Positions 45,194 through 58,299 of a DNA stretch of 64,000 bases are shown here, piece by piece. Below the pieces are notes generated by a model, which was given only the letters and a program-made list of their open reading frames with translations, did not search any database and was not told where the DNA came from. Position numbers and translations under genes: made by a program. The stretch comes from Dipetalonema caudispina (Eukaryota > Nematoda > Chromadorea > Rhabditida > Onchocercidae). How positions within the stretch are numbered: position 1 is the first letter of the stretch; each line of letters opens with the position of its first letter. Location: contig JABVXV010000215.1 in NCBI GenBank assembly GCA_013365325.1, positions 46,384 through 110,383 of the forward strand, written 5' to 3'.

Positions 45194-48100
45194 ATGATGG
45201 AAAAAATTGAAATGCAACCGTGGTATATGGGATTTCTAACGAGGTAAACGACAACTATGCTTAGTATAAGTAATGTTATATATGCAGAAAAATTTTGGGA
45301 AATTTAGCATAATGTGTTGTAATAGCAATTTCCAAAGATTTAAAAGTCATCAATTGAAAAAACAATTCTGATCTTTCTACGGTTCCAGAAAAAAAATATA
45401 TATATATATAAAGCTAATCTGATGATTGTTAGGAGTTAGAATTAAAGGATAACCATTTCTATCAGATTCATTTTTGCAGAGATCACATTGTATCACATTT
45501 ATTAAAACCGGGTGATTGGTGTGTCCGTAGTTCGGGTACTAATGCAAACCGTTTGCTAATTGTCGTGACAAAAGTGGATGAAGAAAATGTGCGAGAATTA
45601 AAACTTGTTTACAAAGAAAATTTAAAAGGTATTATTTTACAAAATGAGAAAAATGAAAATTTGAAATAACTTAACGATACGAATATAAATGAATGCATTA
45701 CTTATACAAATGACAAAGTCCGAAAAGATTATAAACCTTAAGAAGATAATGGTAGCTAGCTATGAAACAATGATTATCAAATATGTAAATTTGATAAATT
45801 TGTGAGTAAGATGAATTGAATGGAATTTCCAGAATAGCCATAATGATGAAAATAAATTCTAAGGATAATCAATTAATTGCAGGATGGACATTGGTCGATA
45901 TGAAGGATACGAATACAAATGATGAATTGATCATATACGGATCAATCCTTGAACTTTTATCCACTGAATCGAGTTTCTGTCAAAAAGTTTCTCTTTTTTT
46001 TCCTCTATCATTTTTATATAATTTCGGCATTATTTGACAAAGAATTATTTGATAAGATGAAAAAAAAAATCGAACAAATTAGAGTTAAATCATATTTACT
46101 TCATAATCATTATCATGTTGTCGTAATAATGGGTTGAATATGACAAGAGTACTTCCAATATGGTGAGATTTTTGAATTTCAAGTATCAAATAATCGGTAA
46201 ATGAAAGAATAAATGTGGTTATCAAGCACAGACAAATATGGTTTACAGCTTTTATGATTTCTGGCCGGTCGATGGTATTTCTGCTGTCCGGAATGTATTT
46301 AAAGCTTATCTTACAAGGATTAAATAATAATCCTACTACTGACTTCCTATCCTCACGAAATCCAATTAATCGACCCAATTATTTGCCAAACTTCTTGAAC
46401 TCCATCGTTTAGATGAATCTACGAAATCCAATTGATCGACCCAATTATCTCTTAGATGATGAAAATTTGAAGATGACAGATATCAAATTAGGCGAGGGAC
46501 ATTATGCGGAAGTATTTAAAGGAACATTAAAAGTGGGCGGTTAGTAATAATCAATTTCATAGACAATTACACTTGAATTACATAAAAACAATACTATTCA
46601 TATGCATTTCCTGAAAAGGATTCAATTTTAAAATGAAATTTCCTTATTTAACTTTATAGTATTTACAGAATCATAGCTTACATAATCAAATCTTAATTCG
46701 ATCAACAACCCATTACCCTTCATTTATTAGCAGAAATATTATAGAAGGAAAAATTACTCAATTGAACTAAGTTTAAGCAGATTGGAAAATGTTCTCTGTG
46801 AAGAATATTTGAATCAATTAAAGTTTTCCTTCTTCTCCGATCTTTTAATGTTACGTGGAATAATTCTATTATCAAATTTCACTTTTATAATTTCACTTTT
46901 CTGTTCAACCTGTTAACCGAAATCGATTTGCAAACAAAAGTGGAGCAGTAGTTATCGTTAACTTCTGTAATGTTAGAACGGCAGGTAACAGACAAATGTG
47001 ATCGATTCTTGAAAGCTTCGATGTAATCCACTAAGAACTGCAAATGAATTAATCTGATCGTAATCGTTGTCCTAATATGGTTACTAATTCTTCAGCAGAA
47101 GAAATTAGCGTTGCAGTGAAACGCTGTTTGCAAGTCGATAAAGTTAGCATTACTGATAAACGATCCACCAACGATATCATCAAAATAAAGCTTGCGAAAT
47201 CGCAAATGATTGCCGAAGCTCGATTAGTTTGCAACTTCATGCATGAAAATATCATCAAGATCTATGGGGTAGCTTGTAATTCTGCACCTGTTAAGGTAAC
47301 TAATCTTTGATTAACTTAGATAAGGTAAAATGGACAACAATTTATTTCTCAAATAGTTTCATCGATGCCGTACGAAGAGGAAAAAATTGGATAAGCATCT
47401 GATGTGCGTTAAAAATGTATGAATTAATTAATTAATTCAATTTTCAGTTGCATGATCCTACATGTAATACACTATTCATTTTTCATTTTTCTCGAGAATT
47501 TTACTTTATCATTTCTGTTCTGTGTTCAAGAATTTTGGGACAACTTCTTTAAGACTTTCAAATTCTTCTCATATATTCCATCTAAATTATTATTACATTT
47601 CTGACGTGAAACATGCATCTGTATAGGTTGTAATGGAATATTGTCCTGGTGGTTCGTTGAAAAATTTGCTTATCAAACATAAAGAAACAATCAAAAATGA
47701 GGAACGAAATATATTTTTATTTGAAGCAGCTAAAGCACTACGACATCTTCAATTCAAAAAATGTATTCACAGGTGGTAAGAAGTTACCTATTTTTCAGAT
47801 AACAAATTAGAATCAATTGGAATAACTTCATTAGTAAATTGAGTGAAGAAATAATCATGATATATATGATATTATTATTAGGGATACTACTGTTTTCCTA
47901 AATATTCCATAGGATCGTAATGATTTTTCAGGGATGTTGCTGCAAGGAATTGTTTGATTGGAATTAATGGTTCACTGAAACTATCCGATTTTGGTTTAAG
48001 CAGACGTTTGGAGGATTTGAAGTAAGTAATTACATTACAATCATTAAATAAAAATTGTATTAAAAAAAACAAAAAATTTAATTGCAAATTTACTTTTTCA

Positions 48101-51019
48101 TGTAATGAATAACTAAAGTATGTGAGAAGTGATAAATGAGTACTGTGAATTATAATTTCGAATACCTTGAATATCTAATCTTTATCTAATCTTTGAGTAT
48201 TACTTATTATTGAAATTCATATGGAACATATGCATTTAATTAAAATTAAGATCTGAAATATGGCGATTCTAAAAAGGTGTGCAAAACTGTAGCAACCAAT
48301 CAGATTAACATTTTATCCGCTAATTAATTCTTTTTCAGAGAGCTTTCCAGTGATAATGAGAATATCGCTTGGCCAATACCATGGATGGCACCGGAGACGC
48401 TATCAAAAAGGCCAAAATTTACAACAAAAAGTGACGTCTACGCATTTGGAATTTTAATTTATGAGGTAACCGAATTTCACCTTTTATCAATTAAATTATT
48501 ATCATCAAGGAAACTATTCCGAAAAGTCAAATAAAGAAATTGAAAAAATGTTAAAAAATGATAATGATAGATAAATTAAGCAGAATATCTAAATATTGAA
48601 GGCTAAATAAGTAGGCCCAAGTTTGAATCTTTTTTGTAACTTCGAAAGAATGCAATTTTCCGCAGTTTTTTCTTTTTTCATTCCTTCTATTTGTGCTTTC
48701 TTTCAATTTAAAACAATTAAATGTGTGTGTAGTAGATCGAAGTAATTTTAGGTCTATTCGTGTGGTGGTGAGCCATGGCCTGATATTGCTATGGTTCAAG
48801 ATATAATACCACTTGTGAGAAAGGGAAAAATTATGGCCACACCATCATTACTAAATGACAAAAATGTCGAGGAGGTTTTGTATTTCCCATTTCAACAATC
48901 TTCAATAAAATGTTCAATATCTTGAAAATCATGGTCTAGATAATGTAAGCTTTCAAAGGCTTCTCCTGCTAATGTAGATGCTAAGATGCTATAGGTAGGT
49001 GCAATAAGACTTCACTTATCGTCCTAAAATATGATGAACTAATTGACTATCTTAATGAATATGAACTGTAATTCATATCTGGCTAAATATGTCCATTCAA
49101 TGTATATTTTAATTTTTGCTATTATTCAAATTTCTCGGATAATTTGCAGATTATGCGACAATGTTGGAAACGGAAAGCCGTGCAGAGGCCTGATTTTATT
49201 GAAATTGTAAAAAGGCTTCGTACAGTGCTACAATCACAAAAGGTTACAATTATTCGTTTCTCTGTAATATCAGAAATTAAGTAAAGTGATTTTCAATCAA
49301 ACTATACCTTTAATTCCATCAATCAGTACTGTTTTTTGATTTTAAGCATATCGCAATAAGCTATCTCTATCCGTATCATTTAGTTTGCACTTCCGGAAAG
49401 AGAGGAGACATGAGTATTTAAAAAAAGCAAGTGAGAAAGTAAGAAATGAAATTAGGAAATCCCGGAAAAAAGTTAGAGCAAAGACATGATTATTAGCTTT
49501 TATCACACAATTAAATTGACAGATAGTTTGATAGAAATTTTGTAAAAATATCATTTTAACTTCTTCTTTTATCAACGAGCAATTCATTTTGATTCTAATG
49601 TAAACGATGATATGCAAATCTACATAGAGCAATTACTTATGCCAAGATGATAGCGCATATTATCGGTATGACGTGTTTTCCGTAGAAAGAATTTCTCAAC
49701 TTAAAAAGGCAATCGATATACCACTCTTCAGGTTAACGTCATAAACGTCATAGACGTGTGCTATCCAAATAAAATTCCATTACGATGCATCCAAAGTAGA
49801 ATATTTAACAAGATGAAAATTAATAATTCAAATTAAGTTATTCCTTCTCTCGCTCTCTCTTTTGCTCTCCGTAATTTTTTATTTTTATCTTTAGAAAAAT
49901 TTGAAATGGACGAGATTTTTTTAGTTACCTACAAGAGAAGATCGCATTGTAAGTATACTGGAAGGAATTGATTCATCGAAAAATTCAATCAATTTGGAGG
50001 AGAATTCACCAGATAGTGTGCTATCAAAACAGCGTGAAATAGATGATGTGAGATAATCTTTCTTCAATGAGCAAATAGTTCAATATCGAGCAATTGAAAC
50101 CTTTTCATTTTGTTGAAAAATTCAAAATATCCTTTTTTTTTCTTTCTTTTTTTTTTTGACCTATCAAAATTTATCGTTACATTCATATTGTTATTTAGCA
50201 ATACAGAGAAGAGAGTAGGATAATTTTCAAACAAAAATACCGATCAAAATTGACCTTTGTCCACTTGATAAATTTATTACTATATCTATGCATAGAGAGA
50301 AATAAGATAGAAATTATTGTTGTAATTATTGAATCCATTATTGAGATATTATTGCTTTCTCGCAGAATACTTGAATTATTCTTTTCCTAAAATAAACAAA
50401 AAAAAAGAAAAAAAAAAGGTAATTTTTAAATTCAGAAAATAACACAGAAGCTAGCAGAAACAACTGAAGATACAAGTACGACATTAACTAGAGGTGAAAT
50501 TCGTGCATCAGCTCCTACTTTACAGGTATATTATTTTTGTATGCTTTTTACATTTTCTCTTAGTTTCCAATGAATTAAGAATGGAAGAAGATAGTAGTTA
50601 GTTTACCTGAGAGGATGAATCTCTGAAAGATGATGATACTATGATGCATGAGGTAATGTCATATTATCTAACCTATAATTACATACCTCAGATAATATCG
50701 AAATTGTTAAGCAGTAGCGAGATTTGAAAAAAAAAAAAATTGAGTAAGTCGTTGTAAATTCTTTTCGGTACAGATCTACAAACAGGATATGGAAATAAAG
50801 AAACAGAAATCCTCAGCTATACGACCAACATTATCAGAAGAATTCGGAAAACGGCACAGACGAAGTAGGCTACCGAAATCGACTATTCGTAGCGTATCTT
50901 CAGGGTTAACTTCAAAGGAACAATTCCAGAAATTGATAAAATCAATGACACCCAGACGTAAGGACCGGTATAAAAATCGCAATAAACAAACAAAAGAAAA
51001 ATCCTCGAATAAGGTGTAA
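45194..51019 (+). CDS. Non-receptor SH2 tyrosine kinase, nematode Fer/SPE-8-like family
   Basis: Exons 45194-45243, 45480-45628, 45883-45986, 46413-46539, 47096-47295, 47627-47772, 47932-48021, 48339-48465, 48752-48874, 49150-49242, 49925-50047, 50436-50525 and 50774-51019 give 555 residues. An SH2 domain opens at once (PWYMGFLTR, then DWCVRSSG with the phosphotyrosine-binding Arg). The linker RNPIDRPNYLL leads to the kinase: LGEGHYAEVFKG, VAVK, the helix C Glu (MIAEARL), IHRDVAARN, SDFGLSRR and APETL are intact. The activation segment has no Tyr, and the usual basic residue before WMAPE is Pro (WPIPWMAPE). A basic, Ser-rich tail of about 150 residues follows (FGKRHRRSRLPKS, TPRRKDRYKNR), unusual in this family. 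An upstream in-frame ATG at 45131 would add 21 mostly hydrophobic residues. Many nematode relatives act in sperm; that role is inferred. Confidence 0.88.
46355..46448 (+). repeat. Duplicated 28-base linker-exon segment
   Basis: Bases 46355-46382, in the intron, and 46421-46448, in exon 4 of the SH2 kinase, match at 27 of 28 positions, 66 bases apart in direct orientation. Both would encode RNPI, N or D, RPNY; only the downstream copy continues into the kinase domain, while the upstream frame ends in TAG at the acceptor. Confidence 0.85.
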
Positions 51020-51672
51020 TGTAAAGTATCAGTAAGCTAAATTTCTGTTTAAATCTGTTGTCTAGATAAAAAATATTCAGTCAATCTGAATGCTAATTTA
51101 ATCATGTTTCCATTAAACTGCAAGCTGCCAATTTCGAATTTCATATCGCTATCATAATTAGTTAAGATTTTTAGTTAAAGTCTATCCTTTTCCATTTTTA
51201 CATCCCTGATATCAGTTCTATCAATAAATCTTCTGTTGTTCTCACTTCTGCATATAACTTGAACCATGATAATGTAGAGAATTACACTGCTGAATAAATC
51301 ACGTTTCCTTGATTAATAAGAGAAACATTTCACTTCATTTGTGTTTCAACCAACTGTAATATTTCGAGGAACAAACAAGATAAACAAATGTACAATATCA
51401 GCTAATCAATTTGGTTTACATGAAGCATGACAATAATTGAATTTTACAGAATTTTCATAAATTTATCACAACTTTTTTTAAGCAAATGGTGCTTCTAGGT
51501 TATTGCAAATGTAAACCTTCGTAAATCTTGATAGATCTCAAGAAGCAGAAAATAAACTAAAATGACCCAACAGATCAAAATTGACCTGAATTTTGAAAGC
51601 ACATCATAAATATAACAAGCGAGAAAAGCAGATTTTATGTTAAAAAATTGTTAGGATTAGGGAAAAACAAGA
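51020..51672. other. Intergenic between the convergent SH2 kinase and MBT genes
   Basis: Both genes end here, 653 bases apart. AATAAA hexamers near 51222 and 51292 could serve the kinase transcript. No exon is visible. Confidence 0.6.
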
Positions 51673-54600
51673 TCAGGCGATATTTGCTTCAAAGTTATGC
51701 CCGCGTTCTTTCTTCCTTTTTTTCTTCGAGACATGCGAAATCTTCGGTGCTTCCAGTTTATAACCATGCATTTCACACCAGCCAAGGGGAAAAATGTTTG
51801 CTGACCTGAAAATATATCCATTTAAAAAGATAATTATAGAAGGCCTATAAACAAGGGTTAACAATCTTCTGATTCAAACAGACTCTCTAAATAGCTATTT
51901 TTACTGCCAGTATCACATATATAATATACATCATGTTGATAATGCTATTAATTATTCTTCACCGGCCAACATTTCAAGTTAGCTGCAACTTTCTTAAAAC
52001 ATGTCCCACTACGACCTAAGATAGTAAATAATACCGTTTTGAACCATGATAAAATGCAAATATGAAATTTTGCGTAAAGGCCTGATAGAATGAACTGAAC
52101 CTAAAACCGAAATTCCCTTATTATTCAAGTATGAAAATCTACTAGTAAATAATACCGTTTTGAACCATGATAAAATGCAAATATGAAATTTTGCGTAAAG
52201 GCCTGATAGAATGAACTGAACCTAAAACCGAAATTCCCTTATTATTCAAGTATGAAAATCTACTGATAAGTCTTAATCTTTAAATAGAAGACTGTACCTA
52301 TAATCGAACAACTGGTCGTAGCTGTTACCCCAACCATCATACTCGATTCGTAGAAGTCGTCCATGGTGACCTACTATCGTCGCTGGACATATCAAATATG
52401 GTTCGCACATATCAGTTGCTTCCAGTTTTGCTCCAATCTTTTGTAAATTTGATATATATTTCAGTAAAGTGAAGTGAAGATGTTTTGTGGCATCTCGCAT
52501 TTTGACAGAAATTAAGCTCCTTATTACGGGATACATTTATAAGGACTTCGACAAAAATAGACTTTTAAAAATCCTAAAAGCCAACAATCCCGAAAAACAC
52601 TACTACAGTCTCCTCAGGCTCTGAACCACTAATAAAAGGAAACCTTGAAATTGCTTAAAACATCATCGTTGAATGTATTGAAAAGCTCTTCAGGTGCAGC
52701 AATAGCATTGCATTGCCTCAAATAAACATTCCAGTCAAAAAATCCTGAAGAACTCTATTTTGAAAAAAAACTTCGAAGGCAATGGAATTAAAAATTATAA
52801 TTCTGAAAAGATTCCATTTCAAAAATGTTTTCATATCATATATTCCAAAGTGTTTGATAGTGTAACTTGCACCAAACACTACTCAATGCTAATTTATCCT
52901 CAAAAGTATTATATTCAAAAAACAGTAGTATTCCCACCGAATTTTTCGAATTTCGATAATACGACTGTCTGTTAAGAGACATAATATTGAAGATTTCAAA
53001 GAGAGCGGAAATGTTTGGCAAAACCAATATAATACAACAGCAAGAACAGGCAATACATGGAGAATAAGAGCAATACTACTTCAACAATGCCATTTTTTCT
53101 TGTGTTCTAAAAATTTGTATATCAAACTCAAGAAAAGTTAAATACCTGTAGTTTTTGGTCCCCTCAGTCTTATTCCATATTTTTCCGCATAACCGACAGG
53201 GAACAGTAACTCTGAGGTGGAATGAAGTGGCACCGGCTCATTCTCCATTTCTTCACCGTCAAAACCGATCTGGGAAATTGAGCACAAGTCAAATAAGATA
53301 AGTAAATAAAGAGGGATTTAATTTACTCCAAAAAATCTCCACAATAAGGCAATTAAAACCAAACGTGTGAATATTAAAATAAAAAACTAAAAAAACCTCC
53401 AAAATGCTCCTAACACTCTGAATCTATTGCTCATATAATTACTAAAAGACGAAAACGTTGAAAAAAAAAAAAAAACACGAACTTTGAGAAAACCATCATT
53501 CATAACCTCGATAATAGTTGATACTCGCAATTCCTTCCAGTTATCCAGTGGATCCAGTACTTCCAGCTTCATTCCTTTTTCCCATATGATGTCATCTTCT
53601 TCCGCTTCTGTTTCAATATACGTTTTGAACAGAGACGGATTAACGTTATGTTTTCCAGATGGATTGTTAGCTGATTCCTTAAACATGAAGCAGAATTCCA
53701 ACATATTTTTGGAAATAACTTCTTTTTCAATCCAATTCAAAGAATTTTGTTTTTCTTTAAAGAATATACAGAACAAATGATATCTGAAATGATGTCAGGC
53801 AACAAACTCAACAAGCAATGTAATGAGATTATCTTTCGTCAATATGCCGTAAAATGATTACAGCAGGAAAAAGTAAAAAAGTATCACTTAACTTTTTCAA
53901 AAGATGGTTGACACTGCCAGAGTGAACGAAACTCGAATTGCACAAGATATTTTGTTTAAGCATTAGGGAGGAAAGTAATAATTTGGAAGAGTGCAGTCAT
54001 AACTCTTAGGAATAATGAAACCAACATAAATTCGGTAAAATATACCGATTTTAAAGCAACTGAAATTTCATTTGCATATTTGATATAACAGTCATTTGCT
54101 TCCAAATTATATCCAACTTTCAGAGCCCATCCAACAGGGAAGATTAGCGGCGAATCTTGATCCATCCATACCCCTTCATCAATCTATAATATAGTACCAG
54201 CGTTCGTAATGATTTCAGAAATTAAAAAAAAAAAAATTGCGAAATTGCTCAAATTACAATGCGTTATTATCAACATCCCATCCACCTTCACAAGGTAGAC
54301 ACCTTACTTGACTGTCGCCACCAACAGTTGCAGATCGATCAAAAAACACTTGGCTTATACGCACCCGTATTCGACTACCAATCACTTTTTCTACACACGC
54401 TGGACGGACTCTCGAAGAAACCGTTGAATCTAGCAGTTCCACGTGATCTCCTTCCTGGAATATTAAAATCCGAATCAAGCAAAGAATTTTTTTATATTAG
54501 CTAGATGAATATAACTGACCAAATGTGATCATTTCGAATATCACAAACTTTCTCCCTAATCAATAAAGCCAACATTTTTAACAATACAGAGCTGAAATAT

Positions 54601-56324
54601 GGAAGCACAATTCACTACGCATGTAACGACAACAAATCCAATTAATATTTTTGGCTAACAAAAATCCAATCTCTCTTTATCGATGATTAATTACGGAGGA
54701 AAGTCTCATGTGACGTCAAGCTAACATCACTGAAATTGGATTTGATTATTAAGAGACCTGATGGAACGCTTCTATCCTTCTTTCACCGCCTCTCCGTTAA
54801 ATCCAATCTTTCATTCACATACCTTGAACTTACAGACACTCAGTTTTCGAACTTGAATTTCCGGCCAGTTGATGGCAATAGTTCTGTAAGCATGTATTTG
54901 GCAAAGAATGTACTGCGGCCAATTCGACTGTCGCTTATGAATTGCTTCTGGTGGTACCAAGGCTCGAGTTTCAGTGTTTTCTGCGCAATAGCCTGAAAAA
55001 TATGAGAATTGTAATAAAGTCCTCACCACTATTTAATGATAAATGAAAAAGTATACTAATTCTCTTTATTGCCCTTACTATCTTCAATCGCTCACTTTTT
55101 ACCCTATCCAACTGCTCCAAATTATGTTCTTCCTCCATCCATCCAATAAAACTAAACCATTATTAAACTATGCTTATCAAACCTTCTACTGCACTCCTTA
55201 AATTGTATCTCTAAGTGGAAAAAAAAATTCAATATCTCATTTGCACTTTCATCAAATTCAAAGGATGCTTCAAAAACAGATTGATAAACATTTCAAACTT
55301 TCCGAATTGAAGAACAAAAATACGAATGATTTAATTCTCGTATATACAACATTTGAATAAATCAGTTTGAAGTCATCAATCCCTGTGCTACTGGACATGT
55401 TTCTTTAATTATGCTTACAATAAGGAATGCCTATAAGACAGTGCTTGTTAAGAACATTATCATTCGAACAAATAGAAATAGCCATTTAAGGCTGACTGTA
55501 ATCCATGTAATTAGTTGGTACATACGAATTAAGTAGACAACATTGTGCCGTTTTTAGAAAATTCTATTACCAGTTTCTCTAAAAGCAGTATCCCAAAATA
55601 ATGATTTGTTTCTCTTAGGTTTAAATTATGGATATTAATCAGAAGTTACCCAGATATCTAGGAAATTCGAAATATTTATATATATTTCTGAAGCACCCCT
55701 TTGCTATATACACAAAACCAACTAAGCAAGAGGTCTCTGGATGAAGGGCTTAGTTTAAACCGTTACCTATTTACTGAATTATTATGCAGGAATTTTCCCA
55801 TATGAGACGATGGCTGCACATTACGATGACAACAAGCGGTTATCCACTGGGATGACGGAAGCGATAAAATTAGTATATTCGAAAAATATGATAAAAAGGG
55901 AAATAAAAATTGATCAAGGTTTGAGCTGCATTCTTGCAGACATGAATTTATGGATCGGTTGGAGACAAATAACCAAGCAAGGAGAAAAACTTGAAAAAAT
56001 GTAACGTAATTTACCGACGGGTCTAATATCTTCAGAACCAATATTGACCCAAAAATCATAAGCGTTATCACCTATTTCATCCATCCCCTCGTATCGAAGC
56101 AATAAACGGTAACCCGCAACCTGGAATTGTGTCATTATCTCGAACGGGACATTAGAAAAAAGCTTTAAAAAACACCTTTCAAATTTCTATTGTATTATCA
56201 ACTTTTGGTTGAAGTCTATATGCTTGTATCACCAACTACCAACTTTCATCACTCGAGCAAACCAGTACAACTTTACAGGTCCAGAGCTGCAACCATAGTC
56301 GCCGCACAATGCCACCTCGATCTG

Positions 56325-56355
<31 letters not shown>

Positions 56356-56947
56356 ACAGTTCAAAGAATAAGAGCAATGTTTATGAAATGGTCACGACAA
56401 AACCTTAAACTGAAAAGTTTGAAAAAGAAATACAACTCAATACATTCATTTTCTGCATTTCCTTAAATAATCTAAATCCTTATATCAGTAATGTTATATC
56501 TCATTCAAATTTGAATTTCAGCAAATTATAGTATATGTCTAGAAAACAACGGTGTTTTCGGACTACAACGAAAGTCAATAGCAACTCCGATCAGCAAAGC
56601 ATTTCTATTTGTAAAACAATTACCCTTATCTCGACTATCACAATTCAAATATGAAAGCATAAAGATATATCCCACCGAGAATACAATTTAAATTTATCGA
56701 GTAACTTGAAATTAAAACTTACCTTAACGCTTGTATCAATATACTTCATATATTCGGCGAATGGTGCTTGATAAAAGCATTCTACCGGAATAACATAAGC
56801 AGGACAACGTGAGTTAACATCACCAGATCGATCAAGCTTTGCCAACAGCTTTTCCAAAAATGCATCCCAGCAATAGCTACTCTCAATTGGTTCTCGATCA
56901 ACCACTGGTATTATGGAACGGTAACGTACAAATTTTGATGACAACAT
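51673..56947 (-). CDS. Four-MBT-repeat chromatin protein (LIN-61 / L3MBTL type)
   Basis: MBT repeats bind methylated histone lysines, and LIN-61-type proteins repress transcription. Minus-strand exons: 56947-56723, 56321-56244, 56120-56015, 54992-54823, 54454-54308, 54183-54046, 53677-53483, 53269-53146, 52744-52644, 52437-52298 and 51805-51673, giving 518 residues. Repeat 1 runs over about 20-150 (RLLLRYEGM, IRPVGYCAEN), repeat 2 over about 160-280 (LIFPVGWALKVGYNLEAND), repeat 3 over about 305-395 (KGMKLEVLDP, LLFPVGYAEKYG) and repeat 4 over about 396-490 (FFDWNVYL, AIAAPEELF, GAKLEATDM, NIFPLGWCEMHGYKLEAP). A basic end (SKKKRKKERG) is a likely nuclear signal. No zinc finger or SAM domain is present. 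The ATG lies six bases after a TTTTGCAG acceptor. The acceptor of the exon at 53677 is TTTAAG, a weak point. Whether it is LIN-61 or MBTR-1 is unresolved. Confidence 0.9.
52022..52263. repeat. Perfect two-copy tandem repeat of 121 bp in an MBT-gene intron
   Basis: Bases 52022-52142 and 52143-52263 are identical over 121 positions with no spacer. They lie in the last intron of the MBT gene (51806-52297) and do not touch an exon. Confidence 0.95.
56325..56352 (-). repeat. A28 run (T28 on the coding strand) forming a splice polypyrimidine tract
   Basis: On the minus strand this is T28 followed by CAG, directly before the second coding exon of the MBT gene, so the homopolymer itself serves as the polypyrimidine tract. 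Confidence 0.85.
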
Positions 56948-56953
56948 TAAAAC

Positions 56954-58299
56954 CTGCAAAAGATAATTAAAACCTAATGTTCTCACTTTTTTTTTCAGGA
57001 TAAATCCTTGCGAACGACAATCAACTCATTTCTGGGTATCTTTATACTTGAAGGATACCTCTACAAATCATCTAAAAACAGGAAATGTTAGGCTTACTTG
57101 AATTTAGTCCTATCTACAATTAACCCTAAAATAAATCATGCCATCCATTTTGATGAAACATCTATCATCATAAATAGCAACATATGTTGAGATAATATGA
57201 AGCTATTCACCACACTTTGTATACTTGGACAACTCTAAAATTTTCTCGCAGATAATCTACCAATTGCACAGTTATCTGTTGAGTTCCTCAATAGTTATCT
57301 TTCAAAAAAAAAAAAAAGAAAAAAGACTTGTCCTTTAAATGTGCGACAATACCGCTTAAGGCATTACGATTACATTACAATATCTTCCCTAATCAATACA
57401 CAATTAAATCAGAAATTACGTAAAATTTAACATCTGAAACAGTCACCCACTCCATGGATTTAACATTCATTTTGTAAAATGAACGTATACTACAGATGAA
57501 TTAACATGGTGAATCAAACTGGTGCATTGCTATAACCGCCAACTTTCTTCAAGCTTCATGCTCATTTAATCCGATATACAGGTACCACCAATAAGACACA
57601 TCAGTCAGAAATACCAGGTATTTCGGGAATTTTGATATTAAAATAAAGGTAATCATCAACCGTATTTACTTGGATAACACAGAGGACAGTATCATTATCA
57701 TGAAAGAAAGCAAAAATATTGATGCGAATTTAGTAATGATATTCCTATAATATGAATTAGGTTAATGATATTCCTGATTAACCGACATTGTTATCAATTC
57801 AATATATCTCATTTATTCCTTTGGATGATTAAGCCTATTTTTTGGCTTATGATAAATTCGAAAATATTCTATTTCTATTAATTTAAAGTTGAAAAAAAAA
57901 ATCAAAAAAGGAAGAAATTTCAAATACACCGAAGTGTAGAGCAAACGAAAGATGAAGTACATCTTCTGATGAACTATCAAAATGCAGACAACAAAATTGG
58001 ATAAAATTTCTATAAATAAAGCTTGAAAAATGATTGAAAAGAAATAACATTAGAAATTGGACGATGAAAAATCGAAATTCAAACAACTGAAGCCAAAATT
58101 AGTGAATCCAAATAACCAGTATACAAGCATTTATCTTACGCCTGTTCTTGTAAAACAAAAAAAGAAAAAAATTTCAACAAAAATGAATTTGCAGAGAGAG
58201 AGATAAAACAAACAAAATCTTATAAACAAAAAGGCAGCGCAATCGCAGGAAACCAGAAATATCTGTGAAATTAGAAAAAAATACTCATATTGGCACAAA
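56954..58299 (-). other. Intercistronic region, ADCK1 to MBT gene
   Basis: It lies between the ADCK1 stop at 58300 and the probable trans-splice acceptor of the MBT gene at 56953. It should hold the ADCK1 3' untranslated region and the MBT outron or promoter. No exon is recognised. Confidence 0.6.

Noticed and set aside
46215..46412. Open frame ending in RNPINRPNYL and a stop, taken as a kinase exon
   Set aside because: It stops before the kinase domain; exon 4 at 46413 joins the SH2 exon in frame and continues into the glycine loop. Kept only as a duplication finding.
53684..53776. Possible 5' extension of the MBT exon at 53677
   Set aside because: The frame is open, but the residues are not MBT-like and the junction at 53677 joins the previous exon in phase.
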